A DNA stretch of 64,000 nucleotides from Theristus sp. LFF4_11 (GCA_030248135.1 JASANC010004002.1:1-64000), one strand, 5' to 3'; counted from the stretch's first letter, positions 1 through 23,299 are shown. Numbers and translations are program-made. Notes: generated from the sequence alone by a model not told the origin.

Positions 1-23
1 TTGTCATATTTCCGAATCTGACT

Positions 24-125
24 CTAGTACTTTCGCTTGGTTCGCGCCGTCGCATCAATTGTCGAAATCAAATCTTCCCCAGTGGCACGGTCACGGTGGT
101 TGAAGCATAATTCAAAACGACTCCA
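24..125 (-). CDS. PPP1R7: PPP1R7 exon 6 (C-terminus and stop)
   Basis: It encodes 33 residues ending STIDATARTKRKY and stop TAG at 24-26. STIDAT matches the RQIDAT near the end of human PPP1R7. The acceptor GGGCAG at 126-128 keeps phase 0, but about 20 residues before STIDAT have no counterpart in the human protein. The acceptor is therefore less certain than the stop. Confidence 0.6.
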   Translation of the reverse strand, partial: WSRFELCFNHRDRATGEDLISTIDATARTKRKY

Positions 126-2847
126 CTGCCCCCATCCACATCCACATCCCCACCCCCCACCCCACCCCAACCCCCCCCCTAACAACACACACACACACCT
201 GCACCCTGCGTCTGTACTCATGCTCGTTGTCTCCGGCGCACGGGTTCGCCTCCAAGTAGAGCGTACGCAGCGTTTGAACGGCCCGCAACGGTCGCAGGGC
301 TGCCTCGAGGTCGGAGAGCTCATTCTTTCGGAGCCAGATGTCCGTCAGTGGAAGACCTTCAACGCCGCTAATCTGAAGATTTGACTTAGAGCTGCGTTGC
401 ACTGAAATATTGTGATTTTTTAGGTTCTGCGACTCACTGGGTTTTTGCAGACGTGAAAGGAAACTTTATGTGGCTTTAAGCTTGCCGTTTCAATCTTTGT
501 GTGGCAATTCAAAGTCGCCTCAGAGACTCGGCCCGATCAAGAGGACTCGGATCACTTTGCCAACTTGTGAATTCCAGCGTCATGCATGAAACTGGTATCC
601 ATGAGTCTCGGGACCAAAATAAGGGTCATAAGCAAAGTGAAATAAGATCAGAACCGCGCTGGAGCGTGTGTTTTTTTAAGTAATGGCGCCATACCAACGC
701 GACGTGTAGATTTTTCTGATACAAAATAGAGCCCCCTTTTCATAAAACCTGAATATCCGGAGTGCAAAAACCACAACAGAATTCCGCATCAACTCACATC
801 TAGCAATCGATTGTCGCAGAGATCAAGAACCTCCAATCGCTCGTTGCCAGTGAGATCAGGCACATGCTGGAGGCCGTTCTGCGCGAGGTACAGCTCCTTC
901 AGCTCGCACAAGCACTGGAGACTGTCACCAAGTTGCGAAATACGATTTGCAGGCAGACTCAATGTGTGCAACTTAGTGAGCGTGCGCAGCGAGTCGCCGA
1001 CTTGACGAATGCGATTGGCGCCGAGATACAGCTTTTTCAGCTGGAAATCGTTGCATAATGGAAACCGAAACCGAAAAGTAAAGAACAACGCAGAAACAAG
1101 TTTGTTCACAGGCGAAACTTCGTCTGGTCGTCAGACAGTTCAAAAACACTGCAGTCCAAATTCAAAATCGCCTTTGTGACACAGCCGTATTCAGGGGACT
1201 CGGACCAATTTTCCAATTTTGAATTCCCTCGTCATGCTTGAAACTGTTTACCTATCGATGCGCGCACTGAGTCCCAGGAACGAAACTAAACGATAACCAA
1301 CCTCGACCAAATGACCGATGTTCTCGACCGTTCGAATGCGATTGGCGCCCAGTTCGAGCAACTCGAGTTCGATGTTCTGCTCCAACGCTTCGATTCGTCT
1401 GATTTTGTTGTGCACCAGATACAGGCGTTTCAGACGACGCAACTGTTCGAGGCCACTGATGGCCGTCAAACGATTGAACGACATGTCGAGGTGTTCCAGT
1501 TCCGGGAGGTTCTCGAGGTGTTCGATTTTGGTGATCTATGGGGATCGGGGAGGAAAGAAAGCAGCGTTGTTTGTTGTTTATTTAATTAGCTTTAATTTTG
1601 GTCCGGAGACTCAATGCGCGAATAGACTATTGTGGATTTATTCAAACGTGTCCGGACTAACGTGACGTCATTTTATTTAAAAACGCCCGTTTGTCAAAGT
1701 ACAGGCACTAAAATTTCAGTTTGGTGTGACTGATTCGACATTCACCATTTGTTTACGGGAAGAAGTCGGCTAAAACGGATAGCCTGGTTTGCTGTGAACG
1801 ACAAGCGCATGTTTTGTGGCACATGACGTCATTTCAGTGGGACACGTTTAAAAAAATAGGCCATAGTAAACAGTTTCATGAAGTACGCGGGAATTCAAAA
1901 TTGGCAAAGCGAACCGAGTCCCCTGAATACGGCGGAATCGCTTTAGGCGATTTTGAATTGCCACATAAAGATTGAAGCTGGTTTCCTTTCGACGTCTGCG
2001 CACGCATTCAGTCGCAGAATTCAAAAAATAATAAATACCTGATTGTCGTAGAGATCAAGATGCGTCAAATTCGCCGTCAGTTCAAGCGCGCGCGTGTCGA
2101 TTGCCGACAGCAGATTCCAGCGGAGACACAGCGACTGCAGTTGGTCGAGTTTCGTTAGGAACGCCGGAATAGCGGTCAGTCGGAAACGAGTCAAATCGAC
2201 GTCCGTAGCGTTCTGAAAACCGCAATCGCAAGAAACACAGTCTATCTCGCTAATGTAGGCAACTACATACAATAGCTAACTGGTTTGTCACGAACTACAA
2301 TTCTCAGCGCTGATTGGTTGGTCATCACGTCATGTTGCATATATTTTCCAGATGGACTGCATGTCTTTGTCCGGCACGAGCTAATTGTGTGATAATATAA
2401 AATTTGACGCGCTGATTGGCCGTGTCAACGTGATTCGGCAGTTCTCGCCGACAGCCGAACTCTAAATTATAGGCAATCAGCTGATTGGTTGGTAATGCAC
2501 GTGATGCATGCTTTCTGTGCAGGCATTTCTGTAGGGCGTAGGCTGGCTGTTCTGTACAGAAAGCGTGCATCACGTGATCACCAATTAATCAGCTGAGAGC
2601 TGATTGCCTATAATTTAGAGTTTGACTGTAAACTTGTGGACCATTAAGAAATCTAAAAAAAATTCAGTCCATCACCAAGTCCAGCTTCAAAAAAATACAC
2701 ACAGCACACCATTTCAGTGTTTTTTTCTGCAAAAAAACTTGCCCGCGGAAAAGTAATGATTTCGGTTGATTCGTCCGTCTGCGTTGTGTCGTCAGCGTTT
2801 GAGTCGGAACGAGAACCGGCAACGGCAACAGTTGTTACTGTGTCCAT
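24..2847 (-). CDS. PPP1R7: PPP1R7 / SDS22, leucine-rich-repeat regulator of protein phosphatase 1 (six exons)
   Basis: The joined exons are 2847-2743, 2212-2039, 1535-1302, 1040-798, 372-199 and 125-24, encoding about 343 residues (human is about 360). The family is a nuclear and cytosolic partner of the PP1 catalytic subunit that controls its maturation and mitotic activity. The protein has a Ser/Thr/Asp-rich N-terminus followed by successive 22-residue SDS22-type leucine-rich repeats. Typical segments are LDLYDNQ, LELGANRIRTVENI and LYLGANRIRQV. A C-terminal cap, TLYLEANPCAGDNEHEYRRRV, corresponds to the family's LERNP...YRRKV cap. The last exon carries STIDAT, matching the conserved QIDAT near the human C-terminus. 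All exons are phase 0. The ATG at 2847 was chosen because an acidic leader then joins NATDVDL, as in the human protein; an in-frame ATG at 2886 is an alternative. Four of its five introns contain MITE sequence. It lies 1.15 kb downstream of RUNX on the same strand. Confidence 0.93.
133..198. repeat. C-tract and CA-rich low-complexity intron
   Basis: The short last intron of PPP1R7 is almost entirely (CCACAT)n, C-runs and (CA)n on the plus strand. The transcript strand is therefore G/U-rich. Confidence 0.8.
199..372 (-). CDS. PPP1R7: PPP1R7 exon 5 (last LRR and cap)
   Basis: It encodes 58 residues from ISGVEGLPLTDIWL to EYRRRVQ, the last repeat plus the LRR cap of this family. The acceptor is CTTCAG and the donor CAG|GTGTGT. 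It is followed by a 73-bp intron made of CA and C-tract sequence. Confidence 0.9.
416..622 (+). mobile_element. Family-A MITE, full-length copy in PPP1R7 intron 4
   Basis: It is about 200 bp with imperfect terminal inverted repeats. The left end reads AGGTTCTGCGACTCA and the right end, reverse-complemented, TTTTGGTCCCGAGACTCAT. Shared internal blocks are GTGGCAATTCAAA, GACTCGGATCACTTTGCCA and GCGTCATGCATGAAACTG. Other copies lie at 1130, 1593, 17351, 29073, 29271 and 49862. No coding capacity is present, so it is non-autonomous. Confidence 0.75.
798..1040 (-). CDS. PPP1R7: PPP1R7 exon 4 (LRRs)
   Basis: It encodes 81 residues from LKKLYLGANR to LDLCDNRLLD, covering repeats LHTLSLPANRI, LKELYLAQNGL and LEVLDLCDNRL. 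The acceptor is TTTCCAG and the donor GAT|GTGAGT. Confidence 0.92.
1130..1292 (+). mobile_element. Family-A MITE, partial copy in PPP1R7 intron 3
   Basis: It shares the blocks AATTCAAAATCGCC, GGGGACTCGGACC and CGTCATGCTTGAAACTG and ends in GCGCACTGAGTCCCAGGAAC. The left terminal repeat is degraded. It occupies most of the 261-bp intron. Confidence 0.65.
1302..1535 (-). CDS. PPP1R7: PPP1R7 exon 3 (LRRs)
   Basis: It encodes 78 residues from ITKIEHLENL to GHLVE, about 3.5 SDS22-type repeats (LDMSFNRLTAI, LYLVHNKIRRI, LELGANRIRTV). The acceptor is CCATAG and the donor GAG|GTTGGT. Confidence 0.92.
1593..2028 (-). mobile_element. Family-A MITE interrupted by a second element, PPP1R7 intron 2
   Basis: It is reverse-oriented relative to the copy at 416. 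One end is TTTTGGTCCGGAGACTCAAT at about 1598; the other, near 2010-2025, is the CGCAGAATTC end after GCATTCAGT. The body at 1868-2010 matches the family, with CGGGAATTCAAAATTGGCAA and CATAAAGATTGAAGC. Between about 1629 and 1866 an unrelated insert splits it. Confidence 0.65.
1629..1866. mobile_element. Family-C MITE nested in a family-A MITE
   Basis: The ends are inverted repeats. CTATTGTGGATTTATTCAAA followed by CGTGTCC on the left matches the reverse complement of the right, CTATGGCCTATTTTTTTAAA followed by CGTGTCC. Both arms continue to TGACGTCAT. It is about 238 bp with no coding capacity. Confidence 0.6.
2039..2212 (-). CDS. PPP1R7: PPP1R7 exon 2 (first LRRs)
   Basis: It encodes 58 residues from NATDVDLTRF to LDLYDNQ. 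The acceptor is TTTTCAG and the donor CAG|GTATTT. It contains LRRs of the form LQSLCLRWNLL and LTHLDLYDNQ. One end of a family-A MITE lies about 10 bp beyond the donor. Confidence 0.9.
2290..2362. repeat. Family-B MITE fragment, PPP1R7 intron 1
   Basis: TTCTCAGCGCTGATTGGTTG, followed by GTCATCACGTCATG and TGCATATATTTTCCAGATGG, matches the internal unit and right half of the element at 3669-3848. A further CTGATTGG lies at 2412. Confidence 0.5.
2458..2622. mobile_element. Family-B foldback MITE in PPP1R7 intron 1
   Basis: Two arms of about 65-70 bp face each other: 2458-2522 and 2552-2622. They share AACTCTAAATTATAGGCAAT, CAGCTGATTGGTTGG, GCACGTGATGCATGC and CTTTCTGTGCAG. The spacer is about 30 bp. 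Related copies lie at 3669 and 57461. Confidence 0.75.
2743..2847 (-). CDS. PPP1R7: PPP1R7 exon 1 (N-terminal leader)
   Basis: It encodes 35 residues, MDTVTTVAVAGSRSD to TEIITFPR. The only donor that preserves frame and similarity is CGG|GCAAGT, a GC-AG intron, giving EIITFPR-NATDVDL against the human ETINLDR-DAEDVDL. An in-frame ATG at 2886 would add 13 residues. Confidence 0.7.
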
Positions 2848-3668
2848 TTTGGGTGAAGATGATGATGTTTGGTAATGATTTTCCAAAAAATCCCAAATGA
2901 CGTTGACTGTTTCGCTGATAAAAGAGAGTGATAGCTGTTGGAATGTCCTCGGCAGTGGTTGGATTGGAGTACTTCGTTGTAATCAGTAGAGTACATAGTC
3001 AGATTATCACCATCGCCGTGTTTAACTTTTTGAATTGTCTTCACTTGTAAATCGCATCGGCAAAAAATGCCCAAAAATTTTTCATGGTTGCAACAGATTG
3101 AAAAAATCTGTGCTTCAGATACAGTTTTTTTTGAGATTGTTAACATCCGCCATCCGCAGAGCTGCAAGCTTTGATGATTTTTATTATGGAATAGCAATCA
3201 AAATGTTTATGCAAATAAACGTAACATCGTACACAGTAGAAATCTCACGGAGGTTTTGGACATGAACGAGGGTTAATTGGTGTGTGTCCGTGCATTTGTT
3301 ACCATATTCGTAATATTTTTGGTACATCGAGATACGGTCACGACTAGAGCGGAAGTGTAACAATGTGTGTTTTTGTAACGACGGATCATAAAATCGCAAT
3401 GCAAATAACAAATACCAGTTTCAGAACGGATAGGAACAAAAAATTCGGTCAGTTTTCTGATTACCAAAATCAAGGGCATAGAAACAGAAAGTGAAAATGT
3501 AGCGAGACACGCCACACGACGTGCCATTGAACACCATTCATCAGATAGAAGCCAACGAGAAAGTGATACTTTGGAATATGTGAAAAACAAGAAGTACCAT
3601 TGTAAACTTCGAGAGAAAAGCCATTGTTAAGAGAGAGCAATATGCTTGAAAATCACGGCGCAAAAGCT
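2848..3668. other. Intergenic stretch between RUNX and PPP1R7
   Basis: It is A/T-rich with only short chance ORFs. A minus-strand AATAAA at 3177-3182 could serve the RUNX 3' end, but it is about 815 bp beyond the stop and unproven. The PPP1R7 promoter must lie here or within its 5' leader; I see no clear core element. Confidence 0.4.
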
Positions 3669-3848
3669 ACAGTCCATCTGGATAATATATGCACCTAGCT
3701 GATCGGCTGGTCATAAGCAGTTCTCAGCGCTGATTGGTTGGTCATGAGCAATTCTCAGCGCTGATTGGTTGGTCATGAGCAGTTCTCAGCGCTGATCGGT
3801 TGATCATCACGTCATGCTGCATATATTATGCAGACGGAGTGTAAATAC
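3669..3848. mobile_element. Family-B foldback MITE with internal 31-bp tandem repeat
   Basis: The ends ACAGTCCATCTGGATAATAT and, reverse-complemented, the TTTACACTCCGTCTGCATAA end are inverted repeats. The middle carries three units of about 31 bp (CAGTTCTCAGCGCTGATTGG and continuation) at about 3718-3800. The third unit has TGATCGG in place of TGATTGG. Confidence 0.7.
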
Positions 3849-3910
3849 AGAAAATCACTGTACAGCACTAAAAAAAGTCACAGCGACAGCGCCGTCCAGA
3901 GCCTTATGCG

Positions 3911-3993
3911 GCATTCATGAAACAATATTTAGTGACGCGTATAGCTGTGTTAAAATATAGCTACGCGGTCATTAAATACTGTTTCATGAATGC
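3911..3993. repeat. Near-perfect hairpin (foldback) directly after the RUNX stop codon
   Basis: The left arm is 3911-3946 and the right arm 3959-3993, separated by 12 bp. Both arms read GCATTCATGAAACA(A/G)TATTT outward and then continue through GCG and TAGCT with only a few mismatches. The right arm ends three bases from the RUNX stop at 3997-3999, so the RUNX mRNA would begin its 3' UTR with this stem. It may be a tiny foldback MITE or an RNA regulatory hairpin. Confidence 0.75.
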
Positions 3994-3996
3994 ACC

Positions 3997-13190
<9,194 letters not shown>

Positions 13191-16100
13191 TTACCAATTT
13201 TTTGAAAATTTTATCTTCAGTATGTGGATTTGAAACAGTGTTGTTGTTGTTGCGCAGGACTGAGAAGCAATAAACCCGTAATTAATTGCCAGATACTAAT
13301 ATGTTACGTTAATTACAAAAAAACACTGACAATTAATTCAGGAACTTCTGTATTTATGCGCGCTAAATCATCTCATTCGTCACGAGAAGCAACACAGGAA
13401 GGCGACAATGAAAAATAAAAATGTGACTAAAAAAACACGAAGGTAAATCACAATAACAAGTGTTGTAAACGTCATACATAATTAATTCATAAAGAAGAGA
13501 ACGCTTATTCACAAATACAAGAAATAATACAGTTACGTAGTTTTACAAAACACCCATGTGCTCTTACAAACTGAATTTTGGCTTAATTTAACGCCATCCT
13601 GTGCAGCCAGCTGATTGGCTGAATTCAAACTGGCAGGTCGAACCGGCTGACATTAGTAAGTTAAGTCCAATCAGCTAACTAGATTTTTAATACTTGCAAA
13701 ACTTGAATCGCAGAATTGTTGCAGGACTTTTCACGTGAGCGCGCTGGATAACATACAGCCGTTCTAACTGTGACATTTCGCGCCGCACCACCAATATTTT
13801 GCGATGTTTGTAAATATGTAAAAAAAATTTCAAGAAACATTTGCAAAAGAACACATAGTTTATCGGCAAGTGCACCGCGAAGCGAACAGCAGAGAAATCC
13901 TTGACAGACGCCACTGGCTGGACTGTCTGTGAACGTGTGTGCAAATATTTGTGGTAGGCGGGGCCGCTTTTCATCAACCAATCAGCGCATCGCTGTGACA
14001 TTTTTTTCGCGCGCGCACACACACATGTATGTACATTCATCTTTTTCGGTGGACGCTGAAAACATGCATGGAATGGAGAATAGTGAAACAGTTTTTCTCC
14101 CTGAACTATTATTAATATCGGTTGTTAATAGTAGCGTGAAACATGATGGCTTCGAAATACATTTGACATTGTTGAAATTAATGAAATATTACAGGCAAAA
14201 AAGCATGGTTCAGTCGCGCCGTGTGTGTGTGTGCTGAAGGGTAAGGCAATGGAAAAGTACAAACTTTTTAAATTATATAAAAACTGGTCTCCAAAGTTGC
14301 TTACTGTTCGTAAATATTTTAAACCAAATTTTTAACAGCAATAACGGTATAAAATCGTCGCGGTTTCACAGCAGTCACATAGCGATTCAAAAAAAGAAAC
14401 AAGCATCGGCACACTGTGGTGTGTGCGGGTGATTAAATTTTTGTTAGTTCTTATGATAAAGTGCGTCAGAAAAATGAATAAAAAAACGTTGAGATGCCTA
14501 ATCAAGAGCAGAGACACAATAATAACACTAGAATTTTTTTAAACTTTCACGAAATGATTAATCGACAGAAGAACGATAAAAGAGCAACGACGAAGTTTTC
14601 ACGCAAGCGGTAACCACTGACTACTATCGTGTGTTATCACATCTCCACACATTTTTTTAACGAGAGAAAAACCAACAAACGCCCACAAAAACACGTCAGA
14701 AACCACAACAACAACAGTACATTAGACGGAAGAAATGACGGTTGGTGAACTGTGGCCCTGAGATCGTACGCTGATAAGTCAGAAGCGCTCAAAAGTGACA
14801 TTCCACAAAGTATTAATGACAACAGAAAAAACAGTCCATAAACACGTGAAGCTGCCAATTTGTATGGAAATTCTAGTCAATCTGCTGTCGCTGAGCTAGC
14901 GGGCGCCAATCACGAAATCAAATCCGCAGATTCAGAAGGCATGTGCGAAATTATAAAACAAACAAAAAACTCCAGTTGTCCGTTTTTTTACACAAACGGA
15001 TCACAGAAAAGTGGGATGAACAAGAAATCAAACCAAGAAGAAAAAACGTTCCGCGTATGTGTGCAACTTGTGAAAGAATAACAGAATCGAAATAAATCAC
15101 CACGATCACAAATTACTCCTAATGATAATGACGATAGTGGAACGGCAATATAAAACTATTAAACTATCTGAAATGCGCTCTCGACTCGCTGACATAATGG
15201 CCGTCGAAAAACATTGAACGTTCGCAAGAAAACAAAAAAACGGAACGCGACAGCACCGCATCATGCGTGCAGCCGCAAATGTTTGTGTTTTGCGTTTTTG
15301 TTTCGCAGCAGTAGTTTTTTTACACTGTGAATTTATTATTCTATAATCACATTAGGGTGATTATATGGCACTGTGAAGTTTGTGGCAAACTAAATTGTCA
15401 ACAATGTATTACAGTGGTTTCAGTTCGTTTTGCGGCCGCAATAATAATCATTGTAATCGGTTTTTTGTTCGTTGCATGTGCGGCGCAAAAAATCGATCAG
15501 TCGGTTGATTGGCTGGAAATGTCAAAAATCAGTAGGCACACGCTGATTGGTCGCACTTTGCATGTGCGGCCAAATGAGCGTTCGAGAAGCGACCTGCGCG
15601 CAGCCTCTGGGGTTGCGCGTGTTTCAAATGCGTTGAACGAAAAAGCGGTTACAAGAAAAAAATGCGCGCGCATTCCAGGACACAGAAGCGGGAATAAACG
15701 GCACACGGCAATGCCAATGGAAGCGTCCGGACACAAACGCGCGCGCGCGCATGATTTGGTTTCGCTGCGAATGATAAATGCGCATGCAGAAAGTTTGCAA
15801 GAATGATGGACTGATGAGACGTGTTTTTTTTTGTCTGTCGCAACGACAAAAACCACCGTCGTGTGGCGTGTGTGTTGTAATATAGTGAACACATCAGTGG
15901 ATTGCGTTTGCGTTGATTTCGTGTGTTAATTTCGCTGTCAGCACTGTGTGTTTTATAGTGATACAGTCGCACACGCATGCGCTGAGCTGCATATAACGTG
16001 TGTTCCAATGGGTCGCTCGTATTCGCAAGCGTTCCAACGCCTTCGACTGATGCAGTGGCGTACTGCAGGAGTATGATTTAGTGGAATATATAGCAACTGT

Positions 16101-17022
16101 GGTGTCTTCGATAATGAATACAACACGTGACAATCGATAAATCGGAGCATTGTGGCACCAGGAAACTGTCGCGGAAAACCGCAAAAGAGCAATAATGGCT
16201 CACTTGAAAGGAAAAACAAACGAGAGAACTCTTTAGCACTAGCGATGCTCATCGTGTTAAACTTTCTGCGCTTAACATGTACTGAATATGTCGTCATTCA
16301 CTCATTGTGCACTTTGCATTGCACAGCGGCGTACCGCAAAGCGCGGCGTGTAGATTGTGGCGAAACTATTCTTCCGCACACAATTCGTGTACACCACATT
16401 CACTAAAGTGTCCTCCATATTACATCTCGATGTACATACAACATATCGCTCGGAAAAGTTTTTCATTTGTCCGTCGATTTGCTGTTTCGTCCGGGTGCTA
16501 CTGCTGCTACCACCAAACACGCCGCGCCGTTTTTATTGTCTCTGCTCCACGGCTTTTTCAGTATCATTTGCCCCTGAGCTGCGAGCGAATATCACCATAA
16601 TCAGTTGAAGTTGGAGCGCGCAAAAGCGAGTCGTTGTTACACCATCCAACAGCAGACGCATCCGCATGCTCATCAATCGCCCCAACATAACCACAATCGC
16701 ATTGTGCACTGCTGTGTCACTCACTGCGGCTGCTTTACACCAGCCGCAATTGGCGCGCGGTTTTGCGCGAACAGTGTCACATCGCCTCGTGGCCATATAC
16801 AGACGGGTGTCGAGTACGCTGGCGACACACCGAACAGCGCCTTGGAATATGCATGGTTTCGATTTCGAAAGTCGCAACGCGAATTACGGTACTTAAGGCG
16901 ACTGCTTGTGTTATCGTTTCAGGAAGACCGGAGACACAAAAGCTTCACGCCCTGAGGAAAAACCCCACAACCGAACCAAACTCGTAAAACGTCAGCACAC
17001 GGCAAAGTGTCTACCGTAACCA

Positions 17023-17090
17023 AATTTTGAATTCCGTGAAACATTTTCCTATCCCCGTGTGCAAACGCATTGAGTCCCGCAACCAAAATA
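17023..17090 (+). repeat. Family-A MITE, right-end fragment
   Basis: It reads TTTTGAATTCCGTGAAAC and then CGCATTGAGTCCCGCAACCA plus AAATAA, matching the family's right end. Confidence 0.6.
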
Positions 17091-17350
17091 AGCGATCATA
17101 TGTACATGATCTGCTGTTTTTCCTGGTTCCCAGTATTGAAGGCTATCACCATAGGAATGATTCGCAAATACGGTAATGTGTTCTCATGCTGTTGCCCTTC
17201 AGACTGCTGAGCACCACAGGGCGACACAGGTCGTGTGATACATGACACCAACTGACGCTGAGGGAAGCGCCGAAGACGCCCGAAAGACTCCCCCGATTAT
17301 AAGATGCGCTTACTTATGAACACCTAATAATTCACTTGTGGTATTATCTA

Positions 17351-17549
17351 TTATTTTGGTTCCGAGACTCAATGCGAGCATAAATAGGTACACAGTTTCA
17401 TGCGTGACGCGCGGGAATTCAAAAGTGATCCGAGTCTGATAAATACTAGGACCGAGTCACTGAGACGAATCTGAATCGTCACATAAAGATTGAAACCAGT
17501 TTTTTTTCTACGGCTACACACGCATCGATCAATCCCAGAACCTAAAACT
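17351..17549 (-). mobile_element. Family-A MITE, full-length reverse copy
   Basis: It runs from TTTTGGTTCCGAGACTCAAT to ATCAATCCCAGAACCTAAAA. Internal blocks CAGTTTCATGCGTGACGCGC, GGGAATTCAAAAGTGATCCG and CATAAAGATTGAAACCAG match the copies at 416 and 29271. Confidence 0.75.
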
Positions 17550-19203
17550 TGAGAATATTTATGTTGATGATGCGTTGTGATCTGATGTGGACTTTGAGTC
17601 AGTTAGACCATCGACTTCTAGACGTATAGCAGATTAGGTTAGCATCAATACCAATCAGCATACACCACTTTTTTAAATGCGGTCAATCATCAACAGCTGC
17701 AGCCTCTGTTTTGAAAAGCGCGCGCGTCCTTTCCGGGCGTTCGCATTTTTTGATTTTTATTTTTCGATTTTTATAGCTGCATAAATTGTGTTCAGCCGGC
17801 AACAGTGTTGGAAAAAATGATAAAAATCCAAAAAAATATTGAAAAAGCAAATTTTACGACACTAAGATATTCGAGCGTTTTATCGGCACCCCAAACGTCA
17901 AATCCACATGAGGAGATGCAAGGTTCCGAGAAAAGGTCGCCTGCGAATATGTCCTTGGTTTAAAATCTGTCCAGTCCGTTTTTCTGTAGATTTCCACAAC
18001 TTAACGACATGACAGTGCACACTTCATGAGGCGTTATTACTGTATGCGAACCCTTTATCATGTATTACCATCATGTAGGATTGGGCGGTGCTACGGAAAC
18101 GTTTTGAAAGCAAGAAATACTGTGCCAACCTGAGCGAAAAACGTGCAGCAGCCGCAGGTGCAGACGATAATTAAAAGCTGAATTCAACAAACTCGGGATG
18201 AAAACTTGAGTCGTGTAGCAGTTGCAGACGATAATTGAAAACTGTTTTCAACAAATTCGAGTAAAACTGTATGTACTCTGTGGCGATCAAATTTACTGAT
18301 AATTTTAGCGGCGCAAACAGCTGCGGCGGCAGGTGAAAAAGCGCTTTGATCGAAACAATAGAACACACATACAGCATAGTGAGTGGCCGTTATTTCTGGA
18401 TGGAAACAAGTTGAGATATGAATGTTGAAAAAGGGCACACCTAAGATTATCTGAAGCGCCGACAACTTGAGTGACAGTTTTACAACGCCCAACAATTTTG
18501 AAGCTGTGCCATCTGAAAAGTTTCAAAAAGGCCACGTAATGAACCGACAAGTTTCACGGTGGTAAAACGTTATTACACCGTTGGATTCTCCACAACATCA
18601 TCGGAGTTGTGCGAGAAGCGAACCACTTGTTGCGGCATAGTTTGTGCTCGTCACCGTCGCTTTGTTAGACGTTTGATGTGTGGATGCAAATTGCGGCTGT
18701 CCCGCGGTTGAGAATGCGAATATACTGACTATAAACGACTTTGGGCCCACAGGCTGGGATGTGTATCTAAATGCCGTTACTGTCTTCACGCAGATTTTCA
18801 CCATAAAACATGCCAGAACTACTGAAAAATTGCAGGTTTTTTTGCGGATTTTTGGCGGACTTACCGTGACCTACTCCTCCGGTGGCACACTTGAACCTTC
18901 TCTGGCTTTTCATGAACTCTAATATCGTTTCGAGACTCGAAACCGTACTCCGCACATGAACAGGATTACAGCAACTGATCGCACAAATGACATGAGGTGA
19001 CTTTTCTGCAAGTCACCGCGGTAAGAGGCGTGTGGGTGTGGTAGATTTGGTGGTAATGGTAGATGAGGTGGTGTTGCGCGTGCGTGGACGATTGATTTGT
19101 GTGGCTTCACGGACGGGCAGTTTTGTTGAGCACACCCGCGTCTTTACAGCCGATCATAAACTTGACAAATAGCCGCCCCATTGAACAGATTGCGAGTTTG
19201 GAG

Positions 19204-21985
<2,782 letters not shown>

Positions 21986-22745
21986 CATTTCATTTGAATT
22001 TCATTTCGGTTGAAAGTACGAGCAGACCGGCATTGTCCGTCGACGGGACGACAATCGAGCATGTGAATTTCTCGTGTCACCCACCAGATCTCGACAATGA
22101 TGTCGCTTTGATCATCGGCCGAAATAAGTTGAATTAAACTAGAATGAAAGTTACAACCGGTAGTGGCACCGCTCCGATGCTCAAAAAGCCAGCTACAGTG
22201 TAAGTTGGACAACAAAGTGTCCTTCGTGAATCGAATTCGCGAAAGTTGTTCAGTGGACAGAGACGATGAACTAGTGCGGTTCACATTCATGGACAAGGAT
22301 TCCACTCCGCCAGTTCCACTGCGGTGTACACCGATGATTGACACGGAAGAAGCAAACGATGACCAGTCGCTTGAACGGTAAACCAGTTGAGGAACCGGAA
22401 ACTTGGGAAATTGAAAAGGACAGTGATAGATAAACTCGTGTCCAGTCTGAACATTGGCGAACTGACGATCAAGCAGAAACCCGTCCTGGTCAATCTGCTC
22501 AAAGTGAAAGCCAATGCTTTCAGCAAAAGCACGTACCCGGCAAAACACAAGACGTCGACGATGGCGGAAAGAAGCACACTATCGACACGGGTGCAACAAC
22601 CCGCTTCGCGGAAAACGGCGCATTGAATTGAGCCTGCGGAAAGTGGTGGAGGATACGGCTCAAGAGCTACAGGAGAACAGCGAAAGATGCAGGAAAAAAA
22701 GATCACATGATTTTGCAGAATCACACAAAATTACAGCTGGATAAT
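21986..22745 (+). pseudogene. Decayed Ty3/gypsy-type pol fragment (protease end to RT start)
   Basis: In the plus direction, the piece around 22015-22135 reads like the end of a retroviral-type aspartic protease (SVDGTTIEHVNF, then DVALIIGRNKLN). After frame breaks, 22440-22560 resembles the linker before reverse transcriptase (LTIKQKPVLVNLLKVKANAF). About 22575-22625 reads HTIDTGATTRFAENGAL, similar to the HKIDTGDA segment of gypsy RTs. Stops and frameshifts are frequent. A second homologous copy lies inverted at 24490-24806. The assignment is by family resemblance only. Confidence 0.5.
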
Positions 22746-23129
22746 TACCATAATCGCCCATCATCAACTAGTACATTTTACATTTTTTTAACTGTCTAAG
22801 AATCTTTTTGTCGGTTCAGAAGTTTGGGGGTCGCTCGCTACTCATAAAATTCCGAATCGCTTTTTTGTTCATTTTTGTAACATTCTGTCAGGTCCATACA
22901 ACGACCGTGCCAACCGCTTCCAACGTTTCAACGCTAAACTACTTTTTTATTTTCACCAATCTCTACCTTTATCTATTCTTTTATACAAACTCGTCTATTC
23001 TTTGCACATTGGTTGATACGTGATGTGTGTCTTTTATGAGTGTCTTCCTTTGTGTGCTTACTTCATTCTTACTATCGCCTTGACAATAAAAATACAAAGT
23101 ATACGTCTTGTTTGGCTGATGCCGCCTGA

Positions 23130-23228
23130 CGCCTACTATTAAGGCGTTTGGGCGTTCGGGCGAACAAGGCGTCCGGGCGATTCAAGGCGTCTAGGCGACA
23201 AGGCGTCTAGGCGATATAGGCGACTCAC
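23130..23228. repeat. Minisatellite of AAGGCGTCTAGGCGA-like units
   Basis: About five to six imperfect 15-21 bp units built on AAGGCGTCYRGGCGA. Confidence 0.75.
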
Positions 23229-23299
23229 TCGCTGGACCCCTATTGGTACCAGTGCCGGTGAACGGTTCGCCTATAACCGTGTTCTATGTGCGACATCCG

